Assembly (NCBI GenBank): GCA_003021325.1
Contig: PXQM01000068.1
Location: forward strand, 1 to 21,164
Direction of reading: 5' to 3'
Source: Halobacteriales archaeon QH_10_70_21
GTDB taxonomy: Archaea; Halobacteriota; Halobacteria; Halobacteriales; Haloarculaceae
DNA length: 21,164 bases
A model generated the notes under the pieces. It saw nothing but the letters and a program-made list of their open reading frames with translations, made no database searches and was not told where the DNA came from. Shown here piece after piece: positions 14,258 to 20,824 of this stretch. The position numbers and the translations under genes were made by a program. Every line of letters begins with the position of its first letter. Positions within the stretch are counted from its first letter, which is position 1.

Positions 14258-15019
14258 ATGGTCGTCCGACTGCTCACGTACAACGTCCGGTACGCCGCGC
14301 TCGATACCGGCGTGAACGCCTGGCCGGAGCGCCGCGACGGCGTCGCCGGGCTCGTGCGGTTCCACGAGCCGGACGTCGTCTGCCTGCAGGAGGTCCGGGG
14401 GACGCAGCTGGCCGACCTCCGGGAACGGCTCCCGGCCTACGGGTGGGTCAGCGAGCCGGTCTCCAGCGGCGAGCACACGCCGGTCGGCTACCGGGTCGAC
14501 CGCCTCTCGGTCGTCGACGAGGCGGCCTTCTCGCTGTCCGAGACGCCCGGGGACCTCCACGCGATGGACTGGGAGTCGGCCGTCCCCCGGGTGACGACCG
14601 AGGCACGGTTCCGCGACGCCGCGGGCGGCGAGGAGTTCGCCGTCGCGAGCACGCACCTCGACCACGACAGCGAGGCGGCCCGCCGCCGGGGGGCATCCCT
14701 GCTGGTCGACCGGTTCGGCGACCGCCCCGTTCCGACCGTCGTGGCCGGCGACTTCAACTGCACGCCCGCCGACGAACCGTACCGGACGATGACCGACGAC
14801 GGCGGGTTCCGCGACGCGCGCGCCGACGCCACCGACCCCCACGGCCCGGAGACCACGTTCAACGACTTCGAGGGCCCGCAGGCCGGCAGGCGAATCGACC
14901 ACGCGTTCGTCTCCGAGGACGTCGCTGTCGAGCAGTTCGACGTTCTCGCGGATCTCGACGCGAGGGGGCTGTACCCCTCCGACCACTTCGCGGTGCTGGC
15001 CGATCTGGCCCTGCCCTGA
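14258..15019 (+). CDS. Endonuclease/exonuclease/phosphatase family protein
   Basis: A 253-residue EEP-fold hydrolase. The order of motifs is normal: LTYNVRY near residue 5, VVCLQEVRG near 45 with the metal-binding Glu, THLDHD near 135, GDFNCTPADEPY near 165, IDHAFVS near 210 and SDHFAV near the C-terminus. These residues fit metal-dependent cleavage of phosphoester bonds; substrates in this superfamily include DNA, phospholipids and nucleotides, so I assign none. No signal peptide is seen. I chose ATG 14258, because the fold starts two residues later; an alternative ATG at 14213 overlaps the previous stop (TAATG) and would add 15 residues. It may be co-transcribed with the Nudix fusion gene. 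Confidence 0.9.
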   Translation: MVVRLLTYNVRYAALDTGVNAWPERRDGVAGLVRFHEPDVVCLQEVRGTQLADLRERLPAYGWVSEPVSSGEHTPVGYRVDRLSVVDEAAFSLSETPGDLHAMDWESAVPRVTTEARFRDAAGGEEFAVASTHLDHDSEAARRRGASLLVDRFGDRPVPTVVAGDFNCTPADEPYRTMTDDGGFRDARADATDPHGPETTFNDFEGPQAGRRIDHAFVSEDVAVEQFDVLADLDARGLYPSDHFAVLADLALP

Positions 15020-15087
15020 CCGCGCGCTGCCCGACGGCACCGTCTCGCTTTCGCGCGCGTCCCGTCAGACCGCCTAACGGGTGTTCT

Positions 15088-15111
15088 GCGGGCGGGTGAC
15101 CCGTCGCCCGC
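15088..15111 (+). repeat. Hairpin just upstream of the redoxin start
   Basis: GCGGGCG (15088-15094) can pair with CGCCCGC (15105-15111), two bases before the ATG at 15114. A competing pairing is ACGGGT (15077-15082) with ACCCGT (15099-15104). Its meaning is unclear, because if transcription starts near 15100 only part of it would be in the RNA. Confidence 0.35.
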
Positions 15112-15113
15112 AC

Positions 15114-15512
15114 ATGAATGCGCCAGTCCACGAGTTCGAGCTGCCGAACGTCGCGGCCGGCCCCGACCCGTTCCGGCTCTCGACGGTCGCGGGCGACGAG
15201 AGCGTCGACGCCGTCGTCCTGCTGTTCCAGCGCGACTATCACTGCTCGAAGTGCCGCAGCCAGGTCCAGGACGTGGCCGCCCGCCACGACGAGTTCGAGG
15301 CGGCCGGCGAGGCGTACGACCAGCCCACCCGGTTCGGCGCGCTCGGCTCGCTGCACGACCTCGTCGGCCGGATGCCGAAGGCCGTCGTCTTCGACGCCCG
15401 CTCCGGGACCCCCGAGGTCGCGGCCGTCCACGAGGGGCCGATGCCCGCCGACCGGCCCGACGTCGACGAGTTCCTCGCGGCGGTCCGGAGCCCCGGCGGC
15501 GCCGCGCTGTGA
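15114..15512 (+). CDS. Redoxin (AhpC/TSA-like), apparently internally shortened
   Basis: A 132-residue thioredoxin-fold protein related to AhpC/TSA redoxins. The N-terminus HEFELPNVAAGPDPFRL and the active site VVLLFQRDYHCSKCRSQVQDVA with Cys44 and Cys47 are clear, as is the C-terminal AYDQPTRFGALGSLHDLVGRMPKAVVFD. As I remember the haloarchaeal family, about 35-40 residues normally lie between DEF and the GEAYDQP-like segment, including the next strand and helix of the fold. Here they are joined at DEFEAAGEAYDQP (59-71). The frame is intact, so this would be an in-frame deletion; it may impair folding. I chose ATG 15114 over ATG 15081, since MNAPVHEFELP matches the family start. It is followed by the GDT1 promoter region. 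Confidence 0.8.
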   Translation: MNAPVHEFELPNVAAGPDPFRLSTVAGDESVDAVVLLFQRDYHCSKCRSQVQDVAARHDEFEAAGEAYDQPTRFGALGSLHDLVGRMPKAVVFDARSGTPEVAAVHEGPMPADRPDVDEFLAAVRSPGGAAL

Positions 15513-15539
15513 AGAAACATTAGGTAGAAAGACCTTTAG

Positions 15540-15557
15540 GATTAGACGCGTCTAATC
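15540..15557. promoter_or_regulatory. 18-bp perfect palindrome, probable operator
   Basis: GATTAGACGCGTCTAATC is its own reverse complement. It follows a possible TATA element (CTTTAG, 15534-15539) and ends eight bases before the ATG at 15565, so it would cover the transcription start, a normal place for an archaeal repressor site. A weaker inverted repeat AGGT-AGAAAG-ACCT lies just upstream (15522-15535). The half-site TTAGAC resembles DtxR/MntR-type operators, which would suit control of a cation transporter; the regulator is inferred. Confidence 0.65.
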
Positions 15558-15564
15558 TTCGACA

Positions 15565-15654
15565 ATGAGACGTGACGGTGCGGCGTCCCGGGACCCGTTC
15601 CGGGCGCCGGGAGGTGCGGTCGTGACGGACGGACCGGGCGAGGTGACGGGCTGA
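15565..15654 (+). CDS. Possible 29-codon leader ORF before the GDT1 gene
   Basis: ATG 15565 opens a 29-codon frame (MRRDGAASRDPFRAPGGAVV...) ending in TGA at 15652-15654, two bases before the transporter ATG. ATG 15565 sits at or next to the expected transcription start, so it could be translated without a leader. The peptide has no recognisable features and is not unusually rich in any one amino acid. A ribosome binding site for the transporter lies inside this frame at 15640-15646, so translation of the leader could affect access to it. It may equally be an untranslated leader. Confidence 0.3.
   Translation: MRRDGAASRDPFRAPGGAVVTDGPGEVTG
15640..15646 (+). promoter_or_regulatory. Strong Shine-Dalgarno site of the GDT1 gene
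   Basis: GAGGTGA, complementary to the 3' end of 16S rRNA, ends ten bases before ATG 15657. Most genes in this window look leaderless, so this supports a leadered transcript beginning upstream near the palindrome. Confidence 0.6.
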
Positions 15655-15656
15655 CG

Positions 15657-16355
15657 ATGGCCGAGTACCTCACCATCGTCGTGGTCGCGTTACTCGCCCA
15701 GCTTGCGGTGCTGCCGGGCGAGAAGGTCCAGTTCATCATCGCGGCGCTGTCGACCCGGTACCACCCGCTCGGCGTCGTCGCCGCGGCCGGGACGGCCTTC
15801 GCCGGCTGGACGGCGCTGGAGATCTGGTTCGGGAGCACGCTCCAGGGCATGCTCCCGCCGGTCGTGCTCGATGCGTTCACCGCGACCCTCTTTCTTGTTT
15901 TCGCGGTCCTCCTGGTGCGGTCGGCGCCAAACCCCGGCCAGGAGGTAGCGACGGCGACCGACGGCGGCCTCGAGGTCGTCGAGGACGTCCGCGTCCCGGT
16001 GGTCGACTGGGAGGTGCCGGACGCCCTCGGCGGCTACCTGCCCATCTTCGCGCTGATGGCCGCCGGCGAGTTCGGCGACAAGACCCAGCTGGTCACCATC
16101 GGCCTCGCCGTCCAGTACGGTGCCACCTCGGCGATCTGGGTCGGCGAGATGGCCGCCATCGTCCCCGTCAGCCTGCTGAACGCCTACTTCTTCCACCGGT
16201 TCGCCCATCTCTTCGAGATACGGAAGGCCCACTTCGCCGCCGCCGGCCTCTTCGCGTTCTTCGGGCTCGACACCGTGCTGGCGGTACTGACGGGCTTCTC
16301 GGTCTGGGAGACCGGCGTCGAGACGGCCGCCGACGCGCTGCTGGCGCTGCTCTGA
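15657..16355 (+). CDS. TMEM165/GDT1 family membrane protein (UPF0016)
   Basis: A 232-residue integral membrane protein with about six hydrophobic segments in two halves (1-90 and 127-232) joined by an acidic loop (about 91-125). The second half has the family motif EFGDKTQL at 138-145. The first half reads LPGEKVQF at 19-26, where the family normally has a second E-x-G-D-K/R-S/T motif, so the two cation-binding halves are unequal. The family moves Mn2+ or Ca2+ out of the cytosol, often in exchange for protons. ATG 15657 has a good ribosome binding site at 15640-15646. The palindrome at 15540-15557 suggests regulation, perhaps by a metal sensor. The membrane location is sure; the ion is inferred. 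Confidence 0.92.
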   Translation: MAEYLTIVVVALLAQLAVLPGEKVQFIIAALSTRYHPLGVVAAAGTAFAGWTALEIWFGSTLQGMLPPVVLDAFTATLFLVFAVLLVRSAPNPGQEVATATDGGLEVVEDVRVPVVDWEVPDALGGYLPIFALMAAGEFGDKTQLVTIGLAVQYGATSAIWVGEMAAIVPVSLLNAYFFHRFAHLFEIRKAHFAAAGLFAFFGLDTVLAVLTGFSVWETGVETAADALLALL

Positions 16356-16424
16356 CGGTCTCCACTCAGCCCAGTGCCCGCGCCGAGTTGGCGGCGAGCA
16401 ATCCGCCGGTCCCCTTCCGAACGA

Positions 16425-16430
16425 TTTTAT
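16425..16430 (+). promoter_or_regulatory. TATA element of dihydrolipoyl dehydrogenase-like gene
   Basis: TTTTAT centred about 27 bases before ATG 16454, in the 98-base gap after the GDT1 gene. It supports a leaderless transcript and the chosen start, which is 22 codons after the first ATG of the frame. Confidence 0.6.
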
Positions 16431-16453
16431 CCCGTCCGGGTCCGTGTTCACGC

Positions 16454-17872
16454 ATGACGACTCACGTCGCTATCGTCGGTGCATACGGCAGTGCCGGCGT
16501 CGCGGCCGCCGAACGGCTCGCCGACGCGCCGGACGTCGAGCTGACGCTCGTCGACGACGGTGACCCCGGCGGCGGGCTCTGTATCCTCCGTGGCTGCATG
16601 CCGTCCAAGGAGGTCCTCTCGGCGGCCGAACACCGGTTTGCGGCGCGCCACGACGACCGCCTCTCCGGGTCGGCGCCGTCGGTCGACCTCGAGGCCGTCG
16701 TCGAGCGGAAGAACGAGCACACCTCGTCGTTCGCGGCCCACCGCCGGGCCGCGGTCGAGGCCCTCGCCGAGCGCGACGACGTGACGTTCATCCACGACAC
16801 CGCCCGCTTCCTCGACGACGGCGGCGACGGCGCCCCGCGGCTCGCCGTCGGCGACCGGACGCTCGCACCCGACTACGTCGTCGTCGCCACCGGCTCGACG
16901 GTGAACATCCCCGACCTGCCGGGCATCGAGGACGTCGACGTCACGACCAGCGCGGACGTTCTCGACGCCACCGAGTTCGGCGACTCGGGCGTCGTCATGG
17001 GGTTCGGCTACGTCGGGATGGAGATGGTCCCCTACCTCTGCGAGGCCGCCGGCATGGACCTCGCGGTCGTCGAGCACGACGCGCGGCCGCTCGACGAGGC
17101 CGACGCCCCCTTCGGCGACGCCCTGCTCGCGTACTACCGCGAGCAGTTCGACGTGGAGGTACTGACGAACACCCACGAGCGGCGGGTCGAGCCGACGGAC
17201 GACGGCGGCGTCCGGCTGTACGTCGAGCGGGACGGCGACGAGCGGGCCCTCGAGGCCGACCAGCTGTTCGCCTTCACCGGCCGGCGGCCGGACGTCGACC
17301 GGCTGAACCTCGAGGCGACGGCGCCCTCGCCCGGGGCGGGCTGGGTCGACGACACGATGCAGGCGGTCGACGACGAGCGGGTCTTCGTCGTCGGGGACGC
17401 AAACGGCCGCGAGCCCATCCTCCACGTCGCCAAGGAGCAGGGCCAGGTCGCCGCCGAGAACGTCCGCCGGCACCGGGACGGCGACCCGCTGGTCGGCTAC
17501 GAGAACGTCCACCACCACGTCGTCTTCTCCGGGCTGGGCGTCCTCCCGTACGCCCGGGTCGGCCACTCCGCCGAGAGCGCGACGGCGGCCGGCGTCGACC
17601 ACATCGCGGTCACCCGCGAGGCGTCCGACGACGGCGTCTTCAAGACGAAGAACGTCCCCGAGGGGCTGGCCCGCCTCGTCGTCGGGACCGACGGCACGGT
17701 GCTCGGCTACCAGGGGCTGCACTACCACGCCGACGCGATGGCCAAGACGATGCAGGTGGCCGTCGAGATGGGGCTCGACGTGCGCGAGGTGCCGGACCGC
17801 GCCTACCACCCGACGACGCCGGAGATTCTCGACGGGCTGTTCAGGGACGCCGCGGCCGCCCTGCCGGACTGA
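16454..17872 (+). CDS. Dihydrolipoyl dehydrogenase-like flavoprotein disulfide reductase
   Basis: A 472-residue class I pyridine nucleotide-disulfide oxidoreductase. The redox-active pair is in GLCILRGCMPSK (Cys43 and Cys48). The NAD(P) site is VVMGFGYVGMEM (GXGXXGXE), the second FAD contact is FVVGDANGRE, and the dimerisation domain holds the histidine in AYHPTTPEIL near the end, which would come from the partner subunit. The first FAD-binding loop reads GAYGSAG (9-15), that is GXXGXXG rather than GXGXXG. The length and layout are normal. It is not beside any 2-oxoacid dehydrogenase genes, so it is probably not the E3 of such a complex; mercuric, glutathione-like or other disulfide substrates are possible. 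A TATA element 27 bases upstream makes it a separate unit. Confidence 0.9.
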   Translation: MTTHVAIVGAYGSAGVAAAERLADAPDVELTLVDDGDPGGGLCILRGCMPSKEVLSAAEHRFAARHDDRLSGSAPSVDLEAVVERKNEHTSSFAAHRRAAVEALAERDDVTFIHDTARFLDDGGDGAPRLAVGDRTLAPDYVVVATGSTVNIPDLPGIEDVDVTTSADVLDATEFGDSGVVMGFGYVGMEMVPYLCEAAGMDLAVVEHDARPLDEADAPFGDALLAYYREQFDVEVLTNTHERRVEPTDDGGVRLYVERDGDERALEADQLFAFTGRRPDVDRLNLEATAPSPGAGWVDDTMQAVDDERVFVVGDANGREPILHVAKEQGQVAAENVRRHRDGDPLVGYENVHHHVVFSGLGVLPYARVGHSAESATAAGVDHIAVTREASDDGVFKTKNVPEGLARLVVGTDGTVLGYQGLHYHADAMAKTMQVAVEMGLDVREVPDRAYHPTTPEILDGLFRDAAAALPD

Positions 17873-17913
17873 CCCGGCGGCGCCTCCGACCGGCGGGAGC
17901 GACGACCCCCTCC

Positions 17914-18369
17914 TCAGGGCGCGTAGGTGCCCTCGAGGGTATCCTTCGCGAGAATGTGGCCGGTGACGGCGTCGGCGACGTCGTCCCGGGTGGCGGCGGG
18001 CGACAGGCCCAGTTCGGCGTCCAGCGCGTACAGCCGGAACCGGTAGGTGTGCTCGCCGTCCGGCGGGTTCGGGCCGCCGTAGCCCTGCTCGCCGTAGTCG
18101 TTCTGGCCCTCCGTGGCCGTCTCCGGCGACCACTCCTCCGGTATCTCCTCGCGGCCCGGCGAGATGTCCCACACGAGCCAGTGGTCCCAGATGTGGCCCG
18201 CCGGCTCGACGGCGTCGGGGTCGTCGACGAGCAGCAGGAGCGAGGCGGTCCCGTCCGGGACGCCCGAGATGGACAGCGGCGGGTTGACGTTCGCCGCCGT
18301 GTAGCCGTACCTGTCGGGAATCGGTTCCCCGTTGTCGAACGCCGGACTGGTGAGTCTGAGCTCGGTCAT
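17914..18369 (-). CDS. YbhB/YbcL (PEBP/Raf kinase inhibitor-like) protein
   Basis: A 151-residue PEBP-family protein. The ligand pocket motifs are visible: LLLVDDPDAVEPAGHIWDHWLVWDI (about 44-68) and GYGGPNPPDGEHTYRFRLYALD (about 95-116). The N-terminus LTSPAFDNGEPIPDRYGYTAANVNPPLSI is typical of the prokaryotic branch. Prokaryotic members have no settled function; phospholipid or anion binding is the usual proposal. No signal peptide is present, so it is cytosolic. The start ATG 18369 matches the family start. I see no convincing TATA element at the usual distance; GATATC at 18387-18392 is about 20 bases upstream. It converges with the dihydrolipoyl dehydrogenase-like gene, 41 bases away. 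Confidence 0.95.
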   Translation of the reverse strand: MTELRLTSPAFDNGEPIPDRYGYTAANVNPPLSISGVPDGTASLLLLVDDPDAVEPAGHIWDHWLVWDISPGREEIPEEWSPETATEGQNDYGEQGYGGPNPPDGEHTYRFRLYALDAELGLSPAATRDDVADAVTGHILAKDTLEGTYAP

Positions 18370-18690
18370 GGTGTGCCTCGGGACCCGATATCCCCTTCGT
18401 AGTTCGTCCCCCGACGCAAAAACCCGGCGGTGGTCGCGACGGGAGGGACGGATTTTTGCGCCTCGGCGACGGAACGCCGGTGGTGGCGATGACGAGCGAT
18501 TACCCCCGCTGAGCCCCTTGTGATGATGCGTTCCGCCGAGCCACCACCCCTCGACGGGTACCGACGGCCGCTACCTGCGCGCAGACCACGGCCAGCCGCC
18601 CGTGAGGGGAGTCGCCCGGCCGTCGTCCTCGGGGAGTACTCCGTCGCCGAGCAGGTCACCCCGTTCCACGCCTCGGCGACCGAGGCGGGG
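18370..18690. other. Spacer between the PEBP and engB genes
   Basis: About 320 bases without a gene I can support. Both flanking genes are on the minus strand. It contains an 8-bp-stem hairpin directly after the engB stop (18669-18687) and a 12-base sequence CGCCTCGGCGAC that occurs at 18459-18470 and again in that hairpin (18669-18680). T-runs occur on the plus strand at 18453-18457 and on the minus strand around 18417-18422. A 97-codon minus-strand frame (18366-18659) is Arg/Ser-rich, overlaps the PEBP start and looks non-coding. Confidence 0.5.
18669..18687 (-). terminator. Hairpin after engB
   Basis: CGCCTCGG-CGA-CCGAGGCG forms an 8-bp G+C-rich stem with a 3-base loop, starting four bases after the engB stop codon on the minus strand. 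No T-run follows, so a role in termination or 3' end protection is only possible. Confidence 0.4.
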
Positions 18691-19311
18691 TCAGAAGAAC
18701 TTGAACAGGTCGTCTCGCTGCTGCTCGTGGAGGTGGTGGCGGACGGCCTCGTTCAGTGCGTCGATGTTGCCGCGCTTGGCGGAGATGGGCGCCAGGACGT
18801 GGTCGAACTGCTGCCACGGGGGATAGAGGCCGAGCCGCTCGGCCAGCTCGTCGAGCCGGTCGTCGCGGTCGTCGACCTTGTCCATCTTGTTGACGGCGAC
18901 GACGGCCGGGATACCGACCGCCTGGAGGAAGCCGAACATCTCGACGTCGTGCGGAATCTCGTCCGGCCCGGAGTGACGGTCGATGATGTCGACGGCGGCC
19001 TTGCCGTCGACGACCAGGACGCCGACCAGTATGTCGTCGGCGTGGGCCTCGACGTACCGGACAACGTCGGTCTTGATGCGCTCGCGGACGTCCTCGGGGA
19101 CGCCGGACATGAATCCGAAGCCGGGCAGGTCGGTGACGACGAAGTCTTCGGCGGCCCAGTCGAAGTGGTTCGGCTTCGTGGTCACGCCGGGGCTCCCGCC
19201 AGTGTCGAAAGAGTCGTGACCCGTTATCTCCCGCATCAACGTCGACTTCCCGACGTTTGACCGCCCGATGAGGACGACCTCCGCCCCCCGGTCCGGGCGC
19301 GTGTCGAACAT
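18691..19311 (-). CDS. engB: GTP-binding protein EngB
   Basis: A 206-residue TRAFAC-class GTPase of the EngB/YihA type, which in bacteria aids large ribosomal subunit assembly. All GTP-binding motifs are present: G1 GRSNVGKST (16-24), the conserved PGVTTKPN (41-48) for G2, G3 DLPGFGF (61-67), G4 NKMD (141-144) and G5 ISAKRGN (about 174-180). The archaeal form has an acidic insert with the helix [23 protein letters not shown] 19311 is supported by CTTATCC on the minus strand (19334-19340), about 26 bases upstream. That promoter region carries a 28-bp imperfect direct repeat. A hairpin follows its stop codon. Confidence 0.95.
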   Translation of the reverse strand: MFDTRPDRGAEVVLIGRSNVGKSTLMREITGHDSFDTGGSPGVTTKPNHFDWAAEDFVVTDLPGFGFMSGVPEDVRERIKTDVVRYVEAHADDILVGVLVVDGKAAVDIIDRHSGPDEIPHDVEMFGFLQAVGIPAVVAVNKMDKVDDRDDRLDELAERLGLYPPWQQFDHVLAPISAKRGNIDALNEAVRHHLHEQQRDDLFKFF

Positions 19312-19324
19312 ACCGTCGGTTGGT

Positions 19325-19352
19325 CGCTGGTGCGGATAAGCCGACCGGTCAC
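19325..19352. repeat. 28-bp direct repeat, copy 1, containing engB TATA
   Basis: Matches 19364-19391 at 26 of 28 positions, with a period of 39 bases. It includes the minus-strand TATA-like CTTATCC (19334-19340) and the 8-bp palindrome GACCGGTC (19343-19350). It is perhaps a duplicated promoter or operator segment of engB. Confidence 0.85.
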
Positions 19353-19363
19353 CCCGGGCGTGC

Positions 19364-19391
19364 CGCTGGTACGGATAGGCCGACCGGTCAC
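19364..19391. repeat. 28-bp direct repeat, copy 2
   Basis: Second copy of 19325-19352, differing at two bases, one of which changes the TATA-like CTTATCC to CCTATCC on the minus strand. It keeps the palindrome GACCGGTC (19382-19389). It lies between the engB start and the divergent DUF389 gene. Confidence 0.85.
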
Positions 19392-19434
19392 GGGCCGGAC
19401 GCGGTGGCGGGGCGCCGCCGTGCCAGTCGGTAGC

Positions 19435-19440
19435 GTTATC
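19435..19440 (+). promoter_or_regulatory. TATA-like element of DUF389 gene
   Basis: GTTATC centred about 27 bases before the GTG at 19464. It supports a leaderless GTG start. The nearby ATG at 19459 is in another frame. Confidence 0.5.
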
Positions 19441-19463
19441 GGGACGGGCTTCGACACCATGGT

Positions 19464-20762
19464 GTGCGACTCGTACAGGTGACGATTCCGACCGGCAAGC
19501 GGGAGGCGGTGCTAGAGCTCCTCGACGAGGAGGGCATCGATTACGTCGTCACGGACGAGACGAGCGGCCGCGAGTACACTGCGGTCGCGTACTTCCCGCT
19601 GCCGACCAACGCGGTCGAACCCGTCCTCGAATCGCTGCGTGCGGCCGGCCTCGAGCGGGAGGCCTACACCGTCGTGTTGAGCGCGGAGACGGTCGCCTCC
19701 GAGAAGTTCGAGGCGCTCCAGGAGGAGTACGACGAGCGCGAGGACAGCGAGAAGCGCATCGCCCGCCAGGAACTGGAGGCGCGCGCGAGGGAACTGGCGC
19801 CGGCGCTGCCGACCTACCTGGTGATGACCGTGGTCTCGGCGGTCATCGCCACGGCCGGCCTGCTCCTCGATTCGCCGGCGACGGTGGTCGGCTCGATGGT
19901 CATCGCGCCGCTCATCGGCCCGGCGATGTCGGCGGCGGTCGGCAGCGTCGTCGACGACGCCGAGATGTTCCGCCGCGGGATCTTCCTGCAGGTGCTCGGC
20001 GTGACGCTCGCGGTCGTCTCGGCAACGGCCTTCGCGGTCCTCGTGCAGGCGACGAACCTCGTGCAGCCGGGGCTGGACCCGCTCGCTCTCTCGGAGGTCG
20101 AGGAACGGCTCTCGCCGAACTTCCTCTCGCTGGCGGTCGCCATCGGCGCCGGCGTCGCCGGCGCGATCAGCCTCACCGCCGGCGTCTCGACCGCGCTGGT
20201 CGGCGTCATGATCGCCGTCGCGCTCATCCCGCCGGCCGCGACCGTCGGCATCGGCATCGCCTACGGCCAACCGGCGCTGGCGATCGGGTCGGCCGTCCTC
20301 GTCGCCGTCAACGTCCTCTCGATCAACCTCGCCGCGCTCGTGGTGCTGTGGTACTCGGGGTACCGCCCCGAGCGCTTCCTCCGGCAGAACGATGCCCGGA
20401 CGGCGACCCTCAAGCGGGTCGTCGTCCTCGTGGCTGCTATCGCCCTGCTGTCGCTGTTCCTCGGCGGCGTCACCTACGACTCCTACCGGGCCGCCCAGAC
20501 CGAACAGGAGATACGCGACGCCGTCGTCGCCGAACTGAACGAGTCGGCCTACCAGGAGTACGAGCTCGTCGAACTCGAGGTCCGGACCGAGGCGCGGTAC
20601 GTCCTCTTCCAGCGGCCGCGGAACGTCACCGTCACCGTCGGCGTTCCGCCCGGCGCCGACCGCCCTAGGGTGGCCGAACCCATCGAGACACGCCTCCGGA
20701 CGCGCCACGGCGTCGACGTCGCCGTCGACGTCTTCTACCTCGAAGTCGAGCGGAGCCGGTAG
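19464..20762 (+). CDS. DUF389 membrane protein (TIGR00341-like)
   Basis: A 432-residue protein. Residues 1-75 form a small ferredoxin-like or ACT-like domain ([28 protein letters not shown]...), then a charged helix (about 80-115) leads into about six to seven membrane segments (115-350) with small-residue helices such as [21 protein letters not shown] and [30 protein letters not shown], the DUF389 core. The C-terminal 80 residues (from about 355) are soluble and mixed strand and helix. No function is established for the family; a transporter or channel-like role is a guess. The GTG start is set by the TATA-like element 27 bases upstream and the conserved MRLVQV start. It is divergent from engB. 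Confidence 0.9.
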   Translation: MRLVQVTIPTGKREAVLELLDEEGIDYVVTDETSGREYTAVAYFPLPTNAVEPVLESLRAAGLEREAYTVVLSAETVASEKFEALQEEYDEREDSEKRIARQELEARARELAPALPTYLVMTVVSAVIATAGLLLDSPATVVGSMVIAPLIGPAMSAAVGSVVDDAEMFRRGIFLQVLGVTLAVVSATAFAVLVQATNLVQPGLDPLALSEVEERLSPNFLSLAVAIGAGVAGAISLTAGVSTALVGVMIAVALIPPAATVGIGIAYGQPALAIGSAVLVAVNVLSINLAALVVLWYSGYRPERFLRQNDARTATLKRVVVLVAAIALLSLFLGGVTYDSYRAAQTEQEIRDAVVAELNESAYQEYELVELEVRTEARYVLFQRPRNVTVTVGVPPGADRPRVAEPIETRLRTRHGVDVAVDVFYLEVERSR

Positions 20763-20764
20763 AG

Positions 20765-20780
20765 TCAAACGCCGGTTTGA
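20765..20780. repeat. Inverted repeat after the DUF389 gene
   Basis: TCAAAC-GCCG-GTTTGA, a 6-bp stem with a 4-base loop, beginning two bases after the DUF389 stop codon and just before the promoter of the SIMPL gene. It could be a 3' end structure or a regulator site. Confidence 0.45.
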
Positions 20781-20790
20781 GCTTACGCCG

Positions 20791-20796
20791 TTTATA
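20791..20796 (+). promoter_or_regulatory. TATA element of the SIMPL gene inside an inverted repeat
   Basis: TTTATA lies about 31 bases before ATG 20825 and is the best TATA match in the gap. It sits in CGCCGT-TTAT-ACGGCG (20786-20801), so the arms of the symmetry flank the TATA box. Confidence 0.6.
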
Positions 20797-20824
20797 CGGC
20801 GCCGGCGGTCGAGCCGTTCCGTGT

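Noticed and set aside
16448..18172. 574-codon minus-strand open frame opposite the dihydrolipoyl dehydrogenase-like gene
   Set aside because: It covers two real genes, has no domain, and its composition is that of antisense coding DNA.
18366..18659. 97-codon minus-strand frame in the spacer after engB
   Set aside because: It is Arg/Ser-rich, overlaps the start of the PEBP gene, and has no promoter or ribosome binding site I can support.
18520..19260. 246-codon plus-strand open frame opposite engB
   Set aside because: EngB has all GTPase motifs on the other strand; the plus-strand protein shows none.
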